Assembly (NCBI RefSeq): GCF_050948215.1
Contig: NW_027488788.1
Coordinates: 1 to 64,000, forward strand
Length of the DNA stretch: 64,000 bases
Direction of reading: 5' to 3'
Origin: Halictus rubicundus
Lineage: Eukaryota; Arthropoda; Insecta; Hymenoptera; Halictidae
The notes beneath the pieces are model-generated. The model was not told where the DNA came from, did no database searches, and saw nothing but the letters and a program-made list of their open reading frames with translations. Made by a program: the position numbers and the translations under genes. This document shows, piece after piece, positions 55,126 to 62,089 of this stretch (position 1 is its first letter; every line of letters begins with the position of its first letter).

Positions 55126-57809
55126 TCGTATCCTCTATCCCATCCTATTCTCTATCCTATCCTATCCTCTATCCTATCCTATCCTCTATCATATCCTATC
55201 CTCTATCCTATCCTATCCTGTATCATATCCTATCCTCTATCCTATCCTATCCTGTATCCTATCCTATCCTCTATCCTATCCTATCCTCTATCCTATCCTA
55301 TCCTGTATCATATCCTATCCTCTATCCTATCCTATCCTCTATCCTATTCTATCCTCTATCCTATCCAATCCTATATCCTATTCTCTATCCTATCCAATCC
55401 CCTATCCTATCCTATCCGCTATCCTATCCAATCCTATATCCTATCCTCTATCCTATCCTATCCTTTATCGTATCCTATCCTCTATCCTATTAAATCCTAT
55501 ATCGTATCCTCTATCCTATCCTATCCTCTATCGTATCCTAACCTCTATCCTATCCTATCTTCTATCCTATATTATCCTCTATCCTATCCTATCCTCTATC
55601 CTATCCTATCCTCTATCATATCCTATCCTCTATCCTATCCTATCCTCTATCCTATCCTATCCTCTATCCTATCCTATTCTCTATCCTATCCTATCCTCTA
55701 TCGTATCCTATCCTGTATCCTATCCTATCCTCTATCCTATCCTATCCTCTATCCTATCCTATCCTCTATCCTATCCTATCCTCTATCCTATCCTATCCTC
55801 TATCCTATCCTCTATCCTATCCTATCCTCTATCCTATCCTATCCTATATCCTATCCTATCCTCTATCCTATATTATCCTCTATCATATCCCATCCTCTAT
55901 CCTATCCTATCCTCTATCCTATCCTATCCTCTATACTATCCTATCCTCTATCCTATCCTATCCTCTATCCTATCCTATCCTCTATCCTATCCTATCCTCT
56001 ATCCTATTCTATCCTCTATCCTATCCAATCCTATATCCTATTCTCTATCCTATCCAATCCCCTATCCTATCCTATCCGCTATCCTATCCAATCCTATATC
56101 CTATCCTCTATCCTATCCTATCCTTTATCGTATCCTATCCTCTATCCTATTAAATCCTATATCGTATCCTCTATCCTATCCTATCCTCTATCGTATCCTA
56201 TCCTCTATCCTATCCTATCCTCTATCCTATCCTATCCTCTATCCTATCCTATCCTCTATCCTATATTATCCTCTATCCTATCCTGTCCTCTATCCTATCC
56301 TATCCTCTATCCTATCCTATCCTCTATCCTATCCTATCCTCTATCCTATCCTATCCTCTATCCTATCCTATCCTCTATCCTATATTATCCTCTATCCTAT
56401 CCTATCCTCTATCCTATCCTATCCTCTATCCTATCCTATCCTCTATCCTATCCTATCCTCTATCCTATATTATCCTCTATCCTATCCCATCCTCTATCCT
56501 ATCCTATCCTCTATCCTATCCTATCCTCTATCCTATACTTTCCTCTATCCTATCCTATTCTCTATCCTATCCTATCCTCTATCCTATCCTATCCTCTATC
56601 CTATCCTATCCTCTATCCTATCCTATCTTCTATCCTATCCTATCCTCTATCCTATCCTATCCTCTATCCTATCCTATCCTCTATCCTATCCCATCCTCCA
56701 TCCTATCCTATCCTCTATCCTATCCTATCCTCCATCCTATCCTATCCTCTATCCCATCCTATTCTCTATCCTATCCTATCCTCTATCCTATCCTATCCTC
56801 TATCATAACCTATCCTCTATCCTATCCTGTATCCTATCCTATCCTCTATCCTATCCTATCCTCTATCCTATCCTATCCTGTATCATATCCTATCCTCTAT
56901 CCTATCCTATCCTCTATCCTATTCTATCCTCTATCCTATCCAATCCTATATCCTATTCTCTATCCTATTCTATCCTCTATCCTATCCAATCCTATATCCT
57001 ATTCTCTATCCTATCCAATCCCCTATCCTATCCTATCCGCTATCCTATCCAATCCTATATCCTATCCTCTATCCTATCCTATCCTTTATCGTATCCTATC
57101 CTCTATCCTATTAAATCCTATATCGTATCCTCCATCCTATCCTATCCTCTATCGTATCCTATCCTCTATCCTATCCTATCCTCTATCCTATCCTATCCTC
57201 TATCCTATCCTATCCTCTAGCCTATATTATCCTCTATCCTATCCCATCCTCTATCCTATCCTATCCTCTATCCTATATTATCCTCTATCCTATCCCATCC
57301 TCTATCCTATCCTATCCTCTATCCTATCCTATCCTCTATCCTATCCTATCCTCTATCCTATCCTATCCTCTATCCTATCCTATCCTCTATCGTATCCTAT
57401 CCTCTATCCTATCCTATCCTCTATCCTATCCTATCCTCTATCCTATCCTATCCTCTATCCTACCCTTATCCTCTATCGTATCCTATCCTCTATCGTATCC
57501 TATCCTCTATCCTATCCTATCCTCTATCCTATCCTATCCTCTATCCTATCCTATCCTCTATCCTATCCTCTATCCTCTATCCTATCCTATCCTCTATCGT
57601 ATCCTATCCTCTATCCTATTAAATCCTATATCGTATCCTCTATCCTATCCTATCCTCTATCGTATCCTGTCCTCTATCCTATCCTATCCTCTATCCTCTC
57701 CTATCCTCTATCCTATCCTATCCTCTATCCTATATTATCCTCTATCCTATCCCATCCTCTATCCTATCCTATCCTCTATCCTATCGTATCCTCTATCGTA
57801 TCCTATCCT

Positions 57810-58236
57810 CTATCCTATTAAATCCTATATCGTATCCTCTATCCTATCCTATCCTCTATCCTATTAAATCCTATATCGTATCCTCTATCCTATCCTATCC
57901 TCTATCCTATTAAATCCTATATCGTATCCTCTATCCTATCCTATCCTCTATCCTATTAAATCCTATATCGTATCCTCTATCGTATCCTATCCTCTATCCT
58001 ATTAAATCCTATATCGTATCCTCTATCCTATCCTATCCTCTATCCTATTAAATCCTATATCGTATCCTCTATCCTATCCTATCCTCTATCCTATTAAATC
58101 CTATATCGTATCCTCTATCCTATCCTATCCTCTATCCTATTAAATCCTATATCGTATCCTCTATCCTATCCTATCCTCTATCCTATTAAATCCTATATCG
58201 TATCCTCTATCCTATCCTATCCTCTATCCTATCCTA
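57810..58236 (+). repeat. 46-bp higher-order array directly abutting the retroelement
   Basis: TTAAAT recurs at exactly 46-bp spacing nine times: 57,818, 57,864, 57,910, 57,956, 58,002, 58,048, 58,094, 58,140 and 58,186. Each unit joins a TATTAAATCCTATATCGTATCC variant to plain TATCC units. The units are identical apart from a CGTATCC variant in the fourth interval. This is the most homogeneous stretch in the window and runs up to the poly(A) end of the inserted element. Confidence 0.9.
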
Positions 58237-58257
58237 TTTTTTTTTTTTTTTTTTTTT
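58237..58257 (-). other. Poly(A) tail of the retroelement
   Basis: Twenty-one T on the + strand, hence 21 A at the 3' end of the element. It passes directly into the satellite, so one terminal base may belong to the target. No AATAAA lies just upstream. The tail shows mobilisation by target-primed reverse transcription of a polyadenylated RNA. Confidence 0.9.
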
Positions 58258-58667
58258 CCGAGGAGGTAATCTCGTTACGGATACCCGAACCCCCCCGGGG
58301 GGGGGGGTGGTCCGGGTTATGTGGGACTCCTCGGCTGGTTGGTGCAACGCCGAGTATACCCACTAACTCCTCCCCGTCCGTCCCTAGACTCCTGGGGGCA
58401 CCCGTGCTCTGCGCGCGCATGTCAATCCGGTGTGCCCCCGCCTTAGCATACCACCCAGGGGGGGGACGCGGCCCCCTCCCGTACCTACTCTATCCGAAGG
58501 CACCACGCAACGGACGACGTGGCGCCTTCCCCCCTGTTAGGCCGCCCGATGAGCATCCGAGCCCCCGCTCGAGATGCCCGGCGGCCTCCGGGGACGCCGT
58601 TGGTGACCGAGTGTAAGGGGATATCCGATCCCCCGCCTCGAGATCATCAAGGGCGTCCCCGCTCGCG
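58258..58667 (-). other. 3' UTR of the retroelement
   Basis: About 410 bp between the ORF2 stop and the poly(A) tail. It includes a C/G run pair near 58,290-58,308 (CCCCCCC followed by GGGGGGGGGGG on +). Short open frames on both strands are compositional. In R1-clade elements the 3' UTR is the usual recognition site for the element's own reverse transcriptase, but I cannot identify a specific structure here. Confidence 0.75.
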
Positions 58668-59159
58668 TCAGAGGCGTCGCAACGGTGGTACGCCCCCGGG
58701 GCGTACCCTGCGCCGCCTCCCCCCCCTTCGGCCGGGATCGTGATTACGCTCCCGATCCCGTTCCGCAGCCTCCTTCCGCAGCATAACCCGCTCGCAGAAG
58801 GAAGCGAACCCCCTCCACGCCTCCTCGCCACCGGCTGCCGCAGCGACGACAGCCGGGAGCGAGAGGTCGTGGCCCACCGCGCGCCGCAGGGCACGGCGCT
58901 CTTCCCCCCATGCCGGACACTCCTCCAGAGTGTGTTGCGCCGTGTCCCGCGGCTCGCCGCAGTGGTGACACGCCTCCTCGGTCTCCCTTCCGATGCGACA
59001 CAGGTAGTCGCCGAAGCACCCGTGCCCGCTCATCTCCTGCGTCACACGGTAGGAGACCCTATGCCCCATCCATCCCCTGTTCCATTGATCGAACACCGGG
59101 AGGATGGCCCGAACGGCCCGCCTCTCGCCCTCCCTCGTCCCGGGAAGGCTATCGCGCCA
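58668..59159 (-). pseudogene. ORF2 C-terminal fragment with CCHC motif
   Basis: An open frame of about 163 residues, ending at a TGA (58,670-58,668), that matches the C-terminus of R1-clade ORF2 downstream of the reverse transcriptase. Seen directly are WRDSL-type sequence at the junction, then FDQWNRGWMGH, SGHGCFGDYLCRIGRE, and a Cys-X2-Cys-X8-His-X4-Cys motif (CHHC...H....CPAW). SGHGCF and the CHHC...HTLxECPAW pattern are hallmarks of the TRAS/SART/Waldo/R1 group, where the motif is thought to bind nucleic acid. The reverse transcriptase (FADD box) is absent. A stop lies immediately upstream in this frame (59,162-59,160), so nothing translates into the fragment from the endonuclease side. 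It is a remnant. Confidence 0.88.
59149..59159 (-). other. Internal deletion junction in ORF2
   Basis: On the minus strand the endonuclease frame reads through GSVVIVAR and meets TAG at 59,151-59,149. The C-terminal frame becomes meaningful at a TGG codon (59,159). The two frames differ, and the join must fall within about these 11 bp. Most of the endonuclease and the whole reverse transcriptase are missing between them. The exact endpoints cannot be fixed without an intact relative. Confidence 0.8.
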
Positions 59160-59478
59160 CTATTACTACGGAGCCGATCTCGTCCCCCACCCAGAAGGGG
59201 TGTTCGGGGATTGCGTACGGCTCCGCCGCAACTGCCAGCCCAGCCCCCCACTCGCGCACGGCTTGGACAAACAGGTCCTGTGCCGCGCGCGAGTGGTTGA
59301 GGTTCGCCTGCAGAACCGGAGTAGGATTAAAAGTACCTACTCTAACATGGGCTCTGCAGAGTCCCCTCCCTGGGAGGTCCGGGCCCCCGGCGCCGTCTGC
59401 GGCCGCTGCGCGGATGCAGCCCCAGACGCGCCCATCTCTTTCGTCGCCGCGCGGCCCCTCTTGGGAGCCGGGGCACAC
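59149..59478 (-). pseudogene. ORF2 N-terminal fragment (start of APE-type endonuclease)
   Basis: Recognisable from about 59,340 (VGTFNPTPVLQANLNHSR) to the stop at 59,149. Seen are LQANLNHSRAAQDL, LAVAAEPY with the conserved Glu that binds metal in APE-like nucleases, and WVGDEIGSVVIVAR. These match the first block of R1-clade endonuclease, which cuts the target DNA. The remaining catalytic His and Asp regions are deleted. The frame is -1 relative to ORF1 and overlaps its end by up to about 140 nt. No ATG exists in this frame (the first codon of the open frame is GTG), so ORF2 was probably reached by frameshifting or reinitiation at the ORF1 stop, as inferred for the family. The fragment cannot make a working nuclease. 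Confidence 0.85.
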
Positions 59479-61496
59479 GCTTTGGCCCCGAATCTATGGC
59501 CCGATGGTCTCCCCAGGTCCGCGCAGAGCGGACACCTGGGGGCGGCCTTACAGGCCGAAGCCCGGTGCTCCGCCGCCCCGCAGCGGTAGCACATCGCGCC
59601 TCTGTCGACCGCGCTCTTGCATGTCGCCCGCGTGTGCCCCGTCTCCAAACAACGGAAGCATTGGAGGGGCCGCTCCCTCAGCGCCTCGACGCGGGCCGAG
59701 GACCAGCCGACCAGCAGCCGGCCTCCCGCCAACACTTTCTTGACGGCCGCGAGGGGGCCCTGGGCCCAACAGGAGCCCAGCGCCTGCTCCGAGGCGGGTC
59801 TGCGGATCTCGCCGACCCGGAACTCCGCCGCGGAACACCCCCCCGCCGCCGCCAGCGCCGCCGCTACGTCCCCGGGCGACACCGAGTCGTCCAGGCCCGC
59901 CACGCGCACCTCGCCGCGCTTGACCGCCTGGGAGACCTTAACCCCGGTCCCCCCAAGCGCCTCGGCGATCCTCCCGGAGAGGGCCCGTGCCTTCTCCTGG
60001 CACCCCGTGCCCCTGACCTCCAGGAGGATCCCGACGGTTTTCGACCGCCTGGGAAGCACCCCCGACTCGATCCCGATAGCCTTGAGGTCCACCCTCTCTT
60101 TTGCCCTGGCCATCACCTCCGAATAAGTGAGCTTGCAGCTCTCGGGGATGGTGATGGCCACTGCTCCCGTTCTGGGGGTGCGTCCCAGGCCACCGTCCCT
60201 CCCGGCGGCGGGCTTCGCCGCGCTCGCGCCGCCCTGCACTCGTGCGCCGCCCGCCGCCCTCGGCTCCCTCGCAGCCTGCAGCCGTGAAGCGGCGGCAGCT
60301 GCCTCGGCCGCGGCTGCTCTCGCCGCAGCCTCCTCCGCGGCCATCTTCTTCTTGGCCCTCTTCGCCGCCTTGCTCGTCACCTCCATCCACGAGGCCGGGA
60401 CGACCGGTGGCGGAATGATAACGGGGGGCACCACCCTCACGTTGGACACGACCACCGGTCCAGTCCCCTTGGTGACAGACGTCGCCGGCAGAGAAGCCAC
60501 CGGCGTCGCCTCGCGCGCCGATTTACCCTCCGCCCGGAGGGCCGGGGCCAACCCGGCCAGAATCGTCAGGAACCGCTCCTCCATCCGGGCCTCTAGCTCC
60601 CGGTTCCTGGCCGTTATCAGCGCGCCGACCCGGAGAAGCAGGGCTTCGGAGTCCAAAACTCCCGCTCCCTCCCCCGACGGTCCCATCGCCTCCATCCCCC
60701 GCGTACGGACCCCCGCTGTCGAGGAGGCGGGGGGCGCTTCCCCTATTGGCGCATGTCCCGCCCGGCGACCGCTGTCGGTGTTCGCCCGCCGCCCGGCCTC
60801 CATTGACCGGAGCCTCGCCCGGAGGTCACCCGCCTCCTTCGCGAGGGCCGCGTTCTGCTCGCGGAGGCGGGCCACCTCCTGGCTACCCTGCCACGCCATC
60901 CCGGTAAAGCACCGCTGCATCAAGGTGGTGCAGTGGGCCCTGGCGACTGCAGAACAATCCCGCAAGTCTTTAGCCAGGTCCCCCTTGAGGCCCTTTGAGA
61001 CGGTGGAGACTCTCTCCACCCTCAACATCGCCTCCTCCACCTCCCCTACTAGCTGCGCTGTCGGCATCCTCCCACCCAGCTCGATGAGGTCATCCACCCT
61101 CCTCGTCTGACTCCTCTCGGCGCGGCCGCCGAGGGCCAGATCCATGGTGGGCGTCCCCGACGAGCCCTCCCCGGGGTCCGTCCGCGACGCCGACCCGCCG
61201 CGGGTGTGCTGCCCCCCCTCTAACCGGGCACGCTTGGGGTCAGAGACCCCAGATGTCGCGCCCCGCTTCTCCGCGCCCCCGCGCGTCACGATCGAGCCGA
61301 CGGAGCTCGAGATGGAGATGATTGTTTCATCCCCATCCGAGTCCTCGTCCGCGATGACCACGACCGCGTTCTCCCCGGCAGTAATCGTTGCCATCCCCTC
61401 CCCGTCAGTGACCGCTGCCGTCTCTTCCCCCGCCGCAGCTGCTGCCGTATCGGCAGCCTCCCCCACAACATCAAGGTTTTTATTATACGATTCCAT
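59337..61496 (-). CDS. Gag-like ORF1 protein of the R1-clade element
   Basis: An intact open frame of 719 residues from ATG (61,496-61,494, GAT before the ATG and G after it) to TAG (59,339-59,337). The frame stays open a little further upstream, but only from a TTG. It encodes the RNA-binding Gag-like protein that packages element RNA and directs it to the target. Seen are an acidic N-terminus, a basic DPKRARLEG patch (about residues 86-94, NLS-like), a probable coiled coil (about 205-234, LREQNAALAKEAGDLRARL), a long Lys/Ala/Glu helix (about 375-411), and a conserved globular region (about 444-604) ending in VGWSSARVEALRERPLQC. Three C-terminal zinc knuckles follow: C613-X2-C-X4-H-X4-C, C636-X2-C-X4-H-X4-C, and C655-X2-C-X8-H-X6-C. 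The spaced third knuckle is typical of the R1 clade. Base composition is much more GC-rich than the satellite. Intactness suggests a fairly young insertion, or assistance by this protein in trans. Confidence 0.9.
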   Translation of the reverse strand: MESYNKNLDVVGEAADTAAAAAGEETAAVTDGEGMATITAGENAVVVIADEDSDGDETIISISSSVGSIVTRGGAEKRGATSGVSDPKRARLEGGQHTRGGSASRTDPGEGSSGTPTMDLALGGRAERSQTRRVDDLIELGGRMPTAQLVGEVEEAMLRVERVSTVSKGLKGDLAKDLRDCSAVARAHCTTLMQRCFTGMAWQGSQEVARLREQNAALAKEAGDLRARLRSMEAGRRANTDSGRRAGHAPIGEAPPASSTAGVRTRGMEAMGPSGEGAGVLDSEALLLRVGALITARNRELEARMEERFLTILAGLAPALRAEGKSAREATPVASLPATSVTKGTGPVVVSNVRVVPPVIIPPPVVPASWMEVTSKAAKRAKKKMAAEEAAARAAAAEAAAAASRLQAAREPRAAGGARVQGGASAAKPAAGRDGGLGRTPRTGAVAITIPESCKLTYSEVMARAKERVDLKAIGIESGVLPRRSKTVGILLEVRGTGCQEKARALSGRIAEALGGTGVKVSQAVKRGEVRVAGLDDSVSPGDVAAALAAAGGCSAAEFRVGEIRRPASEQALGSCWAQGPLAAVKKVLAGGRLLVGWSSARVEALRERPLQCFRCLETGHTRATCKSAVDRGAMCYRCGAAEHRASACKAAPRCPLCADLGRPSGHRFGAKACAPAPKRGRAATKEMGASGAASAQRPQTAPGARTSQGGDSAEPMLE

Positions 61497-62089
61497 ATCT
61501 GGTCCCACGAGATTGGCAGGAAAAAACACGTCCGCCCGGGCAGAGCCTCCTTGCCCGGGTAAGGCTAATTTCAACTGGAGTTCGCCAGGTATCCAGAGAT
61601 GGTGCGCTAGTGGCTGATGTACCCCACCAGCCGGGCCCTGTAGCCAGGGCGTACCCTCTCACCGCGCACCTAAGCTTAGGGCATTGGGATTTTTATAGAG
61701 GTTATCATCCTCGCGGCCCGGCCGATTAAGGCAAGACCACCGTTCCGGTAAAACATGACCACCGGTTTACGGCAAGGGCCCTGCGGCGACCTCCCCGGTC
61801 GTTATCGCAGGACCCATTCCGCGGTTTTTTATCCCTCCGTGTGAGCCTTACCGGCAAGGGAGGCCCTGCCAGGATCCGAAGATCCCGCCGGCATCGCCTC
61901 ATACATCATTGGGACTACTTTCCGCGGAATACCCCTCGCTCCGTTAGCAACACACAACTATGTGTGTTCCCAGGGACCACCACGAGGAGGTGGAGCGTAG
62001 AGGATTTTAGGGATATGACCGCCACCACTGTGGCATACCTAGTAGTGGATCCGAGTCACCACTACTAAGCCCATATCCCCTCGGTCCCC
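61497..62089 (-). promoter_or_regulatory. 5' UTR (probable internal promoter region) of the retroelement
   Basis: About 590 bp between the 5' end and the ORF1 ATG, with no convincing open frame on the minus strand. Non-LTR elements of this clade carry an internal promoter at or near their first nucleotides. That is family knowledge; I do not see a decisive core-promoter motif. The first 80 nt can fold strongly (separate entry). The 5' end looks complete because the sequence passes directly from GGGGG into in-phase satellite, without truncation into coding sequence. Confidence 0.65.
62010..62084 (-). ncRNA. Foldable 5'-terminal RNA structure of the retroelement
   Basis: In the transcript (minus strand) an 8-bp stem pairs GGGATATG (62,079-62,072) with CATATCCC (62,017-62,010). 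It encloses a 9-bp hairpin, TAGTAGTGG with CCACTACTA (arms 62,067-62,059 and 62,048-62,040, 10-nt loop), and a 5-bp hairpin, GCCAC with GTGGC (62,034-62,021, 4-nt loop). CCGAG near the 5' end (62,084-62,080) is complementary to CTCGG inside the large loop (62,055-62,051), allowing a pseudoknot. All pairings are Watson-Crick. Function is unknown. Some arthropod non-LTR elements carry self-cleaving HDV-like ribozymes at this place, but I cannot fit that consensus cleanly here. Confidence 0.5.

Larger units (their letters stand above)
10641..58236 (+). repeat. 17-bp satellite, family 1, pyrimidine-rich strand on +
   Basis: About 47.6 kb of tandem repeat with consensus unit TATCCTATCCTATCCTC (17 bp: three TATCC plus TC) and common 12-bp (two pentamer) and 22-bp (four pentamer) length variants. 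Recurrent variant units include TATTAAATCCTATATCGTATCC, TATATTATCC, TATCCAATCC, CCTGTATCATATCC and CCGCTATCC. The + strand unit contains no stop triplet, so open frames of up to 795 codons appear, encoding a 17-residue SYPLSYPILYPILSSIL-type repeat. I regard none of these as genes, since they show only the satellite period. The array is interrupted by the retroelement and resumes at 62,090. Confidence 0.97.
58237..62089 (-). mobile_element. Internally deleted R1-clade non-LTR retrotransposon
   Basis: A GC-rich block of about 3.85 kb with no similarity to the satellite on either side. Read on the minus strand it has the layout of the R1 clade: 5' UTR, Gag-like ORF1 with three zinc knuckles, overlapping ORF2 in the -1 frame starting with an APE-type endonuclease, a CCHC C-terminus, a 3' UTR and a poly(A) tail. 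The poly(A) tail fits TRAS, SART or Waldo better than R1 itself. Related elements are usually about 6-7 kb with an ORF2 of 1,000 or more residues, so roughly 2.5 kb is missing. The 5' end reads GGGGGACCGAGG after satellite sequence. The 3' side enters TAGGATAGGATAGAGG after the A run. Because the target is a tandem repeat, a target-site duplication cannot be recognised. Confidence 0.92.

Noticed and set aside
10641..58236. CRISPR-like regular repeats
   Set aside because: There are no unique spacers between units. It is a continuous tandem satellite, and the window carries a eukaryotic retroelement.
59337..61496. Retroviral or LTR-element gag
   Set aside because: The knuckles resemble retroviral ones, but there are no LTRs, protease or integrase. 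The third spaced knuckle, the following APE-type endonuclease, and the poly(A) tail place it in a non-LTR R1-clade element.
58404..62068. Plus-strand and alternate-frame open frames across the retroelement (for example 58,910-59,743 and 60,127-61,110)
   Set aside because: GC-rich sequence keeps antisense frames open. Only the minus-strand frames show recognisable Gag-like, endonuclease and CCHC motifs.
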